This document shows, one piece after another, positions 1-7,215 of a stretch of 9,146 nt of DNA. Location of the stretch: contig JAEVZA010000168.1 in the NCBI GenBank assembly GCA_023392475.1, positions 1-9,146 of the forward strand, in the 5' to 3' direction. The stretch comes from Actinomycetes bacterium (lineage in GTDB: Bacteria > Actinomycetota > Acidimicrobiia > Acidimicrobiales > Microtrichaceae). Both the position numbers and the translations under genes were made by a program. How positions within the stretch are numbered: position 1 is the stretch's first letter; each line of letters starts with the position of its first letter. The notes below the pieces were generated by a model. It did not search any database and was not told the origin of the DNA. It worked only from the letters and a program-made list of their open reading frames with translations.

Positions 1-1567
1 CCCAAAGGGCGAGCAGCGTGAGCACGCCGACGAGCAGGCCGCCCACCACCACCGCGATGGCGGAGCGCACCACGCCGGCGGGCCCGACGGCGCGGACGAG
101 CAGGTACACCGCCGCGGATGCGAGGCCCGTCGCGGCGGTCGCCCGGAGGACGGGCACCGTCACGCGCCGCACCCGGGCACCCTCCTCGTGCACGCGGGAC
201 CGCACGGCGAGGGCCAGCAGGACGGCCCCGACGGTCTGGGCGATCCCGAAGCCGACGCCGAGCACCGTGATGCGGTCGTCGTCCGACACGAACGCCACCA
301 GCACCGCCATCAGCGGCGCACCGACGACCGCGACCGCGACGTTCACCAGCGTCGGGGTGCGGGTGTTGCCGTACGAGTAGCTCACGCGGGTGAGGAACAG
401 CAGGATCGAGAAGCCGAACACGCCGACCGCGAACCCGGCGATCGCGCCCGCGACCTCGACCGTGTGCCCCGATGCGTTGCCCAGCGCCACGAGCTGGGCG
501 AGCGGCAGGGCGAGCGCGACGAGCGCCCCGGTCGAGGCGAGCGTGAACACCGAGATCGATCGCGTGGCGCGGGCCACCTCGTCGGCGAAGTCGGGCCACT
601 GCCGACCCGACGCGAACCGGGTGAGCGCCGGGAACGCCGTCGTGAACACCGGGACGGCGAACAGGGCGTTCGGGAGCAGGAACAGCGAGTAGGCGAGCTG
701 CTGGACGACCACCCCGCCCTCGCTCCCGTTCGAGAGGAAGAGCATCGCGATCTGCAGCACCTGTGAGAAGGCGAGGAAGCCGGCGGCCCAGAACCCCTGC
801 CGGGCGAGCCGCCGCAGCACCGGGTGCTTGAAGTCGAACTTCACGCGGATGCGGAACCCGGTCCGGTACGCGCCGATCACCGGCACCGCGCAGAACGCGA
901 CCACCGCCAAGGTCGTGCCGAGCGCGAGCACGAGCTTCTCGGGCAGCGTGAGCGTGAGCGAGGGCGGCTCGCCGTGGCGCATCGCCGCGAACAGCAGGTA
1001 GGACGCGATGACGACCACGTTGTTGACCGTGGGGGCGAACACCGGGAGGGCGAAGTAGCCACGGGCGTTGAGCACCGCGGTGGCGACGAGGTTCGCGGCG
1101 TAGAAGAGGATCTGCGGGAGGAAGAACCAGAGGAGGAACGTGCCGAGCCGGGCCTCGGCCGCCTCGATGCTCGCGCTGTCGACGCCGGAGACGAGCGCCC
1201 GCATGATCCACGGCGCGGCGACCATGCCTGCGGCGACGACGGCGGCGAGCATCGACAGCACGGCGCCGAGCACCGCCGCGGCCGTCCCCTCGGCCTCCTC
1301 CTGGCTCGAGTGGTCGACCGCGTCGACCATGATCGGCACGAGGATCGACTGGAGCACGCCGGCCGCGAACAGCTCGAACAGGACGTTCGGGATCGTGTTG
1401 GCGCTCTGGTAGGTGTTGCCGAGGTACGACGTGCCGAGCACGGCCGCGACGACGATGACCCGGGCGAACCCGGTGGCGCGGCTGACGGCCGTGAGGGCCG
1501 CCATCTTCGTGGCGTCGCGGTTGCGGCGGGCGATGACCGCCTCGCCGGTGCCGGCGGCCGCGGTCAT
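1..1567 (-). CDS. murJ: Lipid II flippase MurJ (MviN family), C-terminus cut by window edge
   Basis: MurJ moves the peptidoglycan precursor lipid II across the cytoplasmic membrane. The reading frame is open from an ATG at 1567-1565 to the left window edge, giving 522 codons. The translation is a string of hydrophobic segments. It carries the family's N-terminal hallmark, SRATGFARVIVVAAVLG (residues 29-45) followed by NTIPNVLFELFAAGVLQS (57-74). R30 and R36 align with the cavity arginines R18 and R24 of E. coli MurJ. The E. coli RR pair after PNLL is FE here, as is usual in Gram-positive relatives. E. coli MurJ is 511 residues, so most of the transmembrane core is present. Some actinobacterial MurJ proteins carry a long C-terminal extension, which cannot be judged here. 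The start overlaps the steB stop (ATGA) and has no Shine-Dalgarno sequence, so translation is probably coupled to steB. The family call is secure; flippase activity is inferred. Confidence 0.93.
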   Translation of the reverse strand, partial: MTAAAGTGEAVIARRNRDATKMAALTAVSRATGFARVIVVAAVLGTSYLGNTYQSANTIPNVLFELFAAGVLQSILVPIMVDAVDHSSQEEAEGTAAAVLGAVLSMLAAVVAAGMVAAPWIMRALVSGVDSASIEAAEARLGTFLLWFFLPQILFYAANLVATAVLNARGYFALPVFAPTVNNVVVIASYLLFAAMRHGEPPSLTLTLPEKLVLALGTTLAVVAFCAVPVIGAYRTGFRIRVKFDFKHPVLRRLARQGFWAAGFLAFSQVLQIAMLFLSNGSEGGVVVQQLAYSLFLLPNALFAVPVFTTAFPALTRFASGRQWPDFADEVARATRSISVFTLASTGALVALALPLAQLVALGNASGHTVEVAGAIAGFAVGVFGFSILLFLTRVSYSYGNTRTPTLVNVAVAVVGAPLMAVLVAFVSDDDRITVLGVGFGIAQTVGAVLLALAVRSRVHEEGARVRRVTVPVLRATAATGLASAAVYLLVRAVGPAGVVRSAIAVVVGGLLVGVLTLLALW

Positions 1568-2664
1568 CCGGCGGGGACGGTCGGGAAGGGCGCGGTCGCG
1601 CCCGTCCCGGTGCCGTAGTGGCCCACCTGCCCGGTGTCGTGCTGCTGGGCGACCGCGTACACCAGGGCGATGCGCCCGAACGCCTCGTCGAGGTCGTCGA
1701 CGGTGCTCACCTGCTCGGCCACGTCGCCCTCGCGCAGGCTCCCGACGGTCTCGCCCCGTGCGGGCTGGTCCTCGGTCGTCGTCGTCACCTCGCCCTGCGG
1801 CCGCTGGGCCCGCGCCTCGGCCACGGTCAGCACGGCGGGCGCCTGCCGGCCGATCGCCGTGGCGAGCGGCACGACGACCGTGTCCGTCCGGTCGCTCGGC
1901 GCGGCGGCGAGCACGTAGCGGGCGCCCGGGACCTGCGGGAACGCGCTCACGTCGGGCACGCCGCCGTCGTCGAGGGCGATCAGGCCGAGGTCGGCGATCG
2001 CCCCGACGAACGCGCGGGACGTCACGAGGTCGGTCGGCGCGCCCACGACCGAGGTCGTCGTCGTCGGCGCGGACGTCGTGGTCGTGCCCCCCGACTCGGC
2101 CGGGCTCGTGGTGGTCGTGGTGTTGGTCGTCGTCGTGGTGGTGCCGCTCGACGCGGTGCCGCCGGCCAGCACGGCGAGCGCGGTCCCGAGGTCGGCGACC
2201 ACGCGGTTGCGGACCTCGGCGGTCGTCCCGGTCCGCAGCCCGAACCGGTCCCGGACCCGCCGGAGCACGCCCTCGTCCCGGAGGTCGAGCGCCGGCTGCA
2301 GCCGGACCGTCCCGGCGAGCGGCGCGTCGGCGGCGGCCAGCGACGTGCGGGTGGCGTCGATCAGGTCCCCTGGCACCGCGTCGGTCGCGATCAGGACCAC
2401 CGGCTGGTCGCGCAGGCGCTCGGTCAGCGCCTCGCTCCCATCGCCGGCCAGGGCCTCGGCCTGGGCGTCGGACTGCGCGAGCTGGGACTTGGTCGCGTCC
2501 AGCTCGTCGCCGCGGCGCCGGTAGTTGTCCGACAGGTCGTCCACGCGGCCGCGGAGGCTGTCGACGGTCGCCCGGTCGACGAACGACGCGCCCATCGCCA
2601 CGCCGACGCCCAGGGCGAGGAAGACCGCGACGAGGCTGATGAGGTGGAAGCGGAAGTTGATCAC
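1564..2664 (-). CDS. steB: SteB / MctB-family membrane-anchored protein
   Basis: This 366-residue protein belongs to the family of corynebacterial SteB and M. tuberculosis Rv1698. SteB partners SteA at the division site and is tied to cell separation; Rv1698 was described as MctB, a copper-transport protein. It starts MINFRFHLISLVAVFLALG, with one uncleaved-looking membrane segment (about 6-26) and then a probable coiled coil (30-72). A low-complexity threonine-rich linker spans 169-206, and a second short TTTT run lies at 294-297. The C-terminal motif DEAFGRIALVYAVAQQ (326-341) followed by GHYGTG (348-353) is typical of the family. The bulk is probably outside the cytoplasmic membrane. It has no cysteine, only two methionines and three histidines, so I see no metal site. 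The GTG start overlaps the steA stop by 4 bases, with GGAGG 9 bases upstream. The family call is strong, both positionally and by motif. The division role is transferred from Corynebacterium. Confidence 0.88.
   Translation of the reverse strand: MINFRFHLISLVAVFLALGVGVAMGASFVDRATVDSLRGRVDDLSDNYRRRGDELDATKSQLAQSDAQAEALAGDGSEALTERLRDQPVVLIATDAVPGDLIDATRTSLAAADAPLAGTVRLQPALDLRDEGVLRRVRDRFGLRTGTTAEVRNRVVADLGTALAVLAGGTASSGTTTTTTNTTTTTSPAESGGTTTTSAPTTTTSVVGAPTDLVTSRAFVGAIADLGLIALDDGGVPDVSAFPQVPGARYVLAAAPSDRTDTVVVPLATAIGRQAPAVLTVAEARAQRPQGEVTTTTEDQPARGETVGSLREGDVAEQVSTVDDLDEAFGRIALVYAVAQQHDTGQVGHYGTGTGATAPFPTVPAG
2047..2160 (-). repeat. Threonine-codon tract within steB
   Basis: Runs of ACG/ACC/ACA/ACT-type codons encode threonine stretches in residues 169-206 of SteB, including one run of six and one of five threonines separated by a single asparagine. 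On the plus strand this appears as an imperfect GTC/GTG trinucleotide repeat. Codons are mixed rather than identical, which fits selection for an exposed flexible linker rather than a recent expansion. Confidence 0.8.
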
Positions 2665-3851
2665 GGGAGGGCCCCTCCGAGGAACCCGGTGAGGAGCACC
2701 CAGTTGGTGCGGATCAGCAGCCGGATGGGCTCGCTGATGAGGATGACGACGCCCATCGCGAACATCGCGGCGAGCACGAGCAGCAGCAGGTCGCGCTTGC
2801 GGACCCGGCGCTGGTAGAGGCGGCTCACGCCCTTCGCGTCCACGAGGATCGGGCCGACCTTGATCCGGGTGACCATCGTCGACGCCATGCCGGCTCGGCC
2901 CTTGTCCAGGAAGTCGACCATCGACGTGTGGGTGCCGACCGCGACGATCAGCTCCGCCCCGAGCTCGTACGCGAGGAGCATGGCGATGTCCTCGCTGGTG
3001 CCCGACGCCCGGAACAGCTCGTGGTCGAGGCCCAGCGCGTCGAGCCGCACCGCTCCCGGAGCACGGCCGTCGCGGTAGGCGTGCACGACGAGCGCCGCCC
3101 CGCAGCGCAGCGCTCGCTCGGACACGGAGTCCATGTCGCCGATGATCACGTCGGGGGTCACGCCCTCGTCGAGCAGGGCGTCGGCGCCGCCGTCGACGGC
3201 GACGAGCACCGGTCGCATCTCGCGGAGGTAGCCGGTGCCACGCAGCAGGCCGAGGTCCTCCTTGTAGCCGCTCCCCCGCACCACGATGAGCACCTGGCGC
3301 CCGGTCCAGTCCTGGCCGAGCTCGGGGAGCTCGAGGTCGTCCTCGAGCAGGTCGGTGTTGTGCTCGAGGTACTCGACGGTGTTCTCGACGAACCGGTTGA
3401 GCTCGGCCCCCATCTGGGCGCGGCTCTCCTCGTGCACGGCCAGCACCATCGACTCGTCCTGGCGGGTGCCGCTGGCCACGACGTCGGCGCCGACGCGCAC
3501 CTCGCCGCCCTCCACCGTGACGAGGTCCGACTCGTGCACGCCGTCCATCACGGCGGCGCCGAGGTCGTCGACGAGCGGGATGCCGGCGCGGAGGAGGAGG
3601 AGCGGCCCCTCGTTCGGGTACCGGCCCGACGTGGAGCGGGCCGCGTTCAGCACCGCTGACGGCTGCGCGAGCACGAGGCTCTCGGCGGCGATCCGGTCGA
3701 TGTCCTCGTGGTCGATGACCGCGACGTCGCCGGGCTGGAGGCGCGTGACGAGCCGCTTCGTGCGGTGGTCGACGCGCGCCGTGCCCTGGACGGGCGCGGG
3801 CCCGGCGGCGGTCGCCTCGCCGCCGCGTCGGCGGAACCGGCCGGCCATCAC
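2661..3851 (-). CDS. steA: SteA, thiamine-pyrophosphokinase-like division-site membrane protein
   Basis: This 396-residue protein is of the SteA (Rv1697) type. In Corynebacterium glutamicum SteA forms a complex with SteB at the cytokinetic ring and supports cell separation. The N-terminal part (about 25-180) is the family-specific region, with GDVAVIDHEDIDR at 41-53. A thiamine-pyrophosphokinase-like domain follows, with VAVDGGADALLDEG (217-230), PDVIIGDMDSV (233-243) and SGTSEDIAMLLAYELGAE (283-300). A single transmembrane segment (about 354-373) follows a basic stretch (RRVRKRD, 348-354), so the domain is predicted to be cytoplasmic and tethered at its C-terminus. Whether it binds a nucleotide or thiamine is unknown, and no kinase role is claimed. 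The GTG at 3851 overlaps the recN stop as GTGA, like its neighbours; the adjacent ATG at 3848 is an equally possible start and shortens it by one residue. No Shine-Dalgarno sequence is seen, consistent with coupling to recN. Confidence 0.9.
   Translation of the reverse strand: MMAGRFRRRGGEATAAGPAPVQGTARVDHRTKRLVTRLQPGDVAVIDHEDIDRIAAESLVLAQPSAVLNAARSTSGRYPNEGPLLLLRAGIPLVDDLGAAVMDGVHESDLVTVEGGEVRVGADVVASGTRQDESMVLAVHEESRAQMGAELNRFVENTVEYLEHNTDLLEDDLELPELGQDWTGRQVLIVVRGSGYKEDLGLLRGTGYLREMRPVLVAVDGGADALLDEGVTPDVIIGDMDSVSERALRCGAALVVHAYRDGRAPGAVRLDALGLDHELFRASGTSEDIAMLLAYELGAELIVAVGTHTSMVDFLDKGRAGMASTMVTRIKVGPILVDAKGVSRLYQRRVRKRDLLLLVLAAMFAMGVVILISEPIRLLIRTNWVLLTGFLGGALP
2674..2678 (-). promoter_or_regulatory. 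Shine-Dalgarno sequence of steB, inside an inverted repeat
   Basis: On the minus strand GGAGG lies inside the 3' end of steA, 9 bases before the GTG at 2664. It is the 5' arm of GGAGGG-G-CCCTCC (2666-2678). The mRNA could fold GGAG onto CTCC and mask the site until a ribosome finishing steA opens it. Confidence 0.65.
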
Positions 3852-5446
3852 CGGCCCCGGCGCCGTGCCGCGGCGACCAGCAGCTCCTCGGCGTGGTCGC
3901 GCGCCGTCGCCGAGTCGGGCGAGCCCGACAGCATCCGACTGAGCTCCACGACCCGGGTGGGGTCGTCGAGCGCCTCGACGACGGTGACCGTCGACGACTC
4001 GTCCGCGTGCTTCTCGACCCGCAGCTGGTGGTCGGCCGCCGCCGCCACCTGGGGCAGGTGCGTCACCACGAGGACCTGCCGATCGCCGCCGAGGCGCGCC
4101 AGCGCGGCGCCGACCGCGGTGGCGGCCTCGCCGCCGATGCCGGCGTCGACCTCGTCGAACACCATCGTGGGCGGACCGCCCGACAGCACCAGCCGGAGCG
4201 ACAGCATCACCCGGCTCAGCTCGCCGCCCGACGCGACGCGGGCCAGGTCGGCGGGCTCGCTGCCGGGGTTGGTGGCCAGTCGGATCTCGACGTCGTCACC
4301 CGCGCCGGGCCGGCCCTCCCGATCGGACACGGCCACCTCGACGCGGCTGCCCGGGAGCGCGAGGTCCCCCAGCAGGGAGGCCACCTGCGACGCCAGGTCG
4401 GGTGCGGCGGCGCGGCGGGCCCGCCCGACGGTCGCCGACTCGGCGTCGAGCACGGCACGGGCCGCGGCCAGCTCGGCCTCGATGCCGGCGCGGGACGCGT
4501 CGACCGACGTCAGCTCCTCGAGCCGCGCCCGCGCCGAGGTCGCGTGCGCGAGCACCTCGTCCAGGTCGTCGCCGTACTTCCGCCGCAGCTCGACCAGGAG
4601 GTGGCGCCGCTCGCGGACGGCGTCGAGGCGCTCGTCGTCGGGTTCGATCGCGTCCCCGGCCCCGCGCAGCTCGGCGAGCACGTCGTCCAGCTCGGCCGCC
4701 GCCCCCCGCAGGCGGTCGACCACCTCCCGGAAGGGGGCGCGGCCGTCCAGCGCCTCCACCGTGCGGGCGATCGCGTCGAGCGCGGCCCCCTCGCCGCCGA
4801 GCAGCTCCTGCGCGAGCGCGGCGGCCTCCCGGTGGGCCACCGCGTCGGCGAGCACGTCCTCCTCGGCCGACAGGTCCTCCTCCTCCCCCGGCCGTGGGGC
4901 GGCGGCGTCGATCTCGTCGAGCTGGTAGCGCAGCAGATCGATCTCCCGGGCGCGAGCCCGCTCGTCGCCGCCCAGGTCGGCGAGACGCCGCTCCAGCTCG
5001 GCCACGGCGCGCCGTGCTTCGCGGAGCGGTGCGGTGTCGGTGCCGGCGAAGCGGTCGAGCGCGTCGCGCTGGTGCCGGGGCTGGAGCAGGGACTGCTGCG
5101 CGTGCTGCCCGTGGATCTCCAGGAGCGTGCCGCCCAGCTCGGCCAGCCCGGCCGCGGTCGAGAGCTCGCCGTTCACGTAGGCGCGCGACCTGCCGGATGC
5201 CGGCACGACGCGGCGCAGCACCCACTCGGTGTCGCCCACCGCGAACAGGCCCTCGACCACCGCCTCGGACGCGCCCGGGCGGACCCGGCCCGGATCCGGA
5301 CGACCGCCCACGAGCAGCTGGAGCGCCTCGACCACCATCGTCTTGCCCGCACCGGTCTCCCCCGTCAGCGCCACGAGCCCCTGGTGCACGGGGATCCGGG
5401 CCTCGGCGATCACCCCGAGGTTGCGCACGGCGAGTTCGACGAGCAT
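3848..5446 (-). CDS. recN: DNA repair ATPase RecN
   Basis: RecN is an SMC-like ATPase that acts in recombinational repair of double-strand breaks. The 532-residue product is near the usual 550-residue family length and complete. It opens with MLVELAVRNLGVIAEARI and has the Walker A motif GETGAGKT (29-36). The RecN-typical EIHGQHAQQSLLQP is at 110-123. Two long Ala/Glu/Arg/Leu-rich helical stretches (about 140-210 and 240-345) form the coiled-coil arms. The ABC signature VASGGELSR (404-412), Walker B MVFDEVDAGIGG (428-439; D431, E432) and the H-loop THLPQVA (462-468) complete the ATPase head. All key ATPase motifs are intact. The ATG start fits the family N-terminus but has no clear Shine-Dalgarno sequence. 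A 72-base gap separates it from nadK, the only sizeable gap in the leftward unit. I see no actinobacterial LexA box (TCGAAC-N4-GTTCGA) upstream, so SOS control is not evident. Confidence 0.97.
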   Translation of the reverse strand: MLVELAVRNLGVIAEARIPVHQGLVALTGETGAGKTMVVEALQLLVGGRPDPGRVRPGASEAVVEGLFAVGDTEWVLRRVVPASGRSRAYVNGELSTAAGLAELGGTLLEIHGQHAQQSLLQPRHQRDALDRFAGTDTAPLREARRAVAELERRLADLGGDERARAREIDLLRYQLDEIDAAAPRPGEEEDLSAEEDVLADAVAHREAAALAQELLGGEGAALDAIARTVEALDGRAPFREVVDRLRGAAAELDDVLAELRGAGDAIEPDDERLDAVRERRHLLVELRRKYGDDLDEVLAHATSARARLEELTSVDASRAGIEAELAAARAVLDAESATVGRARRAAAPDLASQVASLLGDLALPGSRVEVAVSDREGRPGAGDDVEIRLATNPGSEPADLARVASGGELSRVMLSLRLVLSGGPPTMVFDEVDAGIGGEAATAVGAALARLGGDRQVLVVTHLPQVAAAADHQLRVEKHADESSTVTVVEALDDPTRVVELSRMLSGSPDSATARDHAEELLVAAARRRGR

Positions 5447-5518
5447 GACCGGACGAGCGTAGAGGACCGCCGCGGCCGACCGGCGCCGCTGGGGGCCGCT
5501 CTCAGGCGGGGCGGCCGC
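5447..5518 (-). other. 72-base gap between nadK and recN
   Basis: This is the only non-coding gap longer than 9 bases in the leftward unit. Directly after the nadK stop is the palindrome GCGGCCGC (5511-5518), and GCGGC/GCCGC arms lie at 5472-5489. I see no T-tract, no convincing -10/-35 pair and no LexA-type box. It may hold an internal promoter or processing site for the recN-steA-steB-murJ part, but nothing decides this. Confidence 0.4.
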
Positions 5519-6397
5519 TCACCGGGAGGGTGGTGCGGTGCCGGCGCGGGGCAGGAGGCCGAGGCCGAACTTGTCGCGCAGCACGGCGTGGAAGTCGCGT
5601 TCGCCGAACGTCACCAGGCGAGCCGGGCGGTCGCTCGCGGTGCAGGTCACGGTGTCGCCCGGTGCGAGCGGCTCCCCCGGCCGGCCGTCGACCGACACCC
5701 CGGCAGGCCGGTCGCCCGTGATGGTCACGACGATCCGGCAGTCGGGCTGCAGCACCATCGCACGGTCGAAGAGCATGTGGGCGGCCACGGGCGACATGAG
5801 CACGGCGCGGTGGCGCGGATCGATGATCGGCCCCCGGACCGAGAACGAGTAGGCGGTCGAACCCGTGGGCGTGGACAGGATGAGCCCGTCGGCCACGTAC
5901 GACGTGAACGGGCGGCCGTCGAGGTGCACGTCCATGCGCACCGTGTGGCCCATCTCGGACTTCTCGACCACGGCCTCGTTGAGCGCGCCGACCGAGGCCG
6001 CGGGCACCCCGCTGCGCACCACGCCGACCGACAGGCGCATGCGCTCCTCCACGCCGTACGAGCCGGCGAGGAACCGCTTGAGCGCCATGCGCACGCCCGA
6101 CGGCTCGACCTCGGTGAGGTAGCCGAGCTGGCCGAGGTTCACGCCGAGCACCGGCACGTCCTCGGGCGCGGCCAGGTCGACGGCCCGCAGCATGGTCCCG
6201 TCGCCGCCGAGGCTGAGCACGAGGTCCGCGCCGGGCGCGAGGTCGTCGGGACCGACGCCGAGGTCGCCGAGCCCGAGCACCGCGGCGTCGTCCTCGGCGA
6301 GGCGGACCTCGTGGTCGCGGCTGCGCAGCCACTCGACCGTCGACGCCGCCAGCTCCGCCGCACGACCCCGGTGCAGGACGAGCCCGATCGTGCTCAC
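5519..6397 (-). CDS. nadK: NAD kinase
   Basis: NAD kinase phosphorylates NAD to NADP in the cytoplasm and sets the supply of NADPH. The product is 292 residues, normal for the bacterial family. The catalytic motif GGDGT is at 64-68 (D66). The NAD-binding LNE motif is at 139-141, and STPTGSTAYSFSVRGP (175-190) is the conserved glycine/threonine loop. The C-terminal beta-sandwich includes VSVDGRPGEPL (234-244). The start is the GTG at 6397, which makes a 4-base overlap (GTGA) with the tlyA stop. It has GGAGG 7 bases upstream (6405-6409). The frame stays open further upstream as far as about 8077, but that extension runs inside tlyA and the phosphatase gene, is arginine-rich and resembles no NAD kinase. 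The order tlyA-nadK-recN is conserved in many Gram-positive bacteria. Confidence is high. Confidence 0.97.
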   Translation of the reverse strand: MSTIGLVLHRGRAAELAASTVEWLRSRDHEVRLAEDDAAVLGLGDLGVGPDDLAPGADLVLSLGGDGTMLRAVDLAAPEDVPVLGVNLGQLGYLTEVEPSGVRMALKRFLAGSYGVEERMRLSVGVVRSGVPAASVGALNEAVVEKSEMGHTVRMDVHLDGRPFTSYVADGLILSTPTGSTAYSFSVRGPIIDPRHRAVLMSPVAAHMLFDRAMVLQPDCRIVVTITGDRPAGVSVDGRPGEPLAPGDTVTCTASDRPARLVTFGERDFHAVLRDKFGLGLLPRAGTAPPSR

Positions 6398-7206
6398 GCG
6401 GCGGCCTCCGCGGCGGCGACGGCGGCGTCGAGGGCCGCGACGTCGACCGGCGTGGCCGACCCGTCGGGCCCCGCCGCCGCGTGCACGAGGTGCAGGAGGA
6501 ACTCCGTGTTCCCGTCGGCACCGTGCAGCGGTGAGGGCATGACCCCCATCATGGACGCTCCCGCGTCCGTGGCGGCGCGCACCACGCGCTCGAGGGCGTC
6601 GCGCCAGACCGCCGGGTCGGAGATGACGCCGCGGCCCCGGCTCGCCTCCGCACGGCCGGCCTCGAACTGCGGCTTCACGAGCAGCACCAGCCAGCCGCCG
6701 TCGGCGCAGCTCGCCACGAGCACCGGCATCACGGTCGTCAGCGAGATGAAGGACAGGTCCGCGACCACGGCGTCGTACGCCGGCGAGGCGGTCGGGTCGA
6801 CGTGGCGGAGGTTCGTCCGCTCGACCACCTCCACGCGGGGATCGGCGCGGAGCCGCTCGTGCAGCTGCCCGTGGCCGACGTCGAGCGCGGTCACCGACGC
6901 CGCGCCGCGCTGGAGCAGGCAGTCCGTGAACCCGCCCGTGGAGGCGCCGGCGTCGAGCACCCGGAGGCCGGTCGGATCCAGGGCGAAGGCGTCCAGCGCG
7001 CCCTCCAGCTTCTCGGCGCCGCGCCCGACGAACCGCGCCGGCGGCCCCTGCACCACGACCGGTTCGCCCGGGCCGACCTGGCGCGCCGCCTTGAGGGCGA
7101 CCGACCCCGACACGAGCACGCGGCCGTCGGCCACGAGCCGGGCCGCGTCGGTGCGGGAGCCGGCCAGGCCGCGGCGGACCAGCTCGGTGTCCAGACGGCG
7201 GCGCAC
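6394..7206 (-). CDS. tlyA: TlyA family rRNA 2'-O-methyltransferase
   Basis: TlyA transfers methyl groups from S-adenosylmethionine to ribose 2'-OH of cytidines in rRNA (C1920 of 23S and, in the mycobacterial type, also C1409 of 16S). In mycobacteria its loss gives capreomycin resistance. The 270-residue product has an N-terminal S4 RNA-binding domain (RLDTELVRRGLAGSR, 4-18). A short linker (ARFVGRGAEKLEGAL, 57-71) follows, then an FtsJ-like domain with the SAM motif LDAGASTGGFTD (84-95) and VKPQFEAG (177-184). The proposed catalytic tetrad is intact as K66, D150, K178 and E235. The N-terminus is about two residues shorter than in the M. tuberculosis enzyme, and the C-terminus ends in an alanine-rich tail (256-270). 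Whether it acts on both subunits is therefore open. The GTG start lies 9 bases after the phosphatase stop, with no strong Shine-Dalgarno sequence. Older databases call this family hemolysin, which is misleading. Confidence 0.95.
   Translation of the reverse strand: MRRRLDTELVRRGLAGSRTDAARLVADGRVLVSGSVALKAARQVGPGEPVVVQGPPARFVGRGAEKLEGALDAFALDPTGLRVLDAGASTGGFTDCLLQRGAASVTALDVGHGQLHERLRADPRVEVVERTNLRHVDPTASPAYDAVVADLSFISLTTVMPVLVASCADGGWLVLLVKPQFEAGRAEASRGRGVISDPAVWRDALERVVRAATDAGASMMGVMPSPLHGADGNTEFLLHLVHAAAGPDGSATPVDVAALDAAVAAAEAAA
6405..6409 (-). promoter_or_regulatory. Shine-Dalgarno sequence of nadK
   Basis: On the minus strand GGAGG lies inside the 3' end of tlyA, 7 bases before the GTG at 6397. 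It decides the nadK start against the long upstream open frame. Confidence 0.75.
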
Positions 7207-7215
7207 GCCCCGAGG

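Noticed and set aside
824..1618. Plus-strand open frame opposite murJ
   Set aside because: It is a charged, repetitive His/Arg/Glu/Asp-rich shadow, while the opposite strand encodes the conserved MurJ membrane core.
2047..2160. Trinucleotide repeat considered as a CRISPR or satellite array
   Set aside because: There are no spacers or constant repeat units; it is in-frame threonine coding within steB.
1413..2817. Plus-strand open frames opposite steB and the end of steA
   Set aside because: Their low-complexity Arg/Pro/Ala composition reflects the complement of steB's GC-rich codons; the minus frame has clear SteB motifs.
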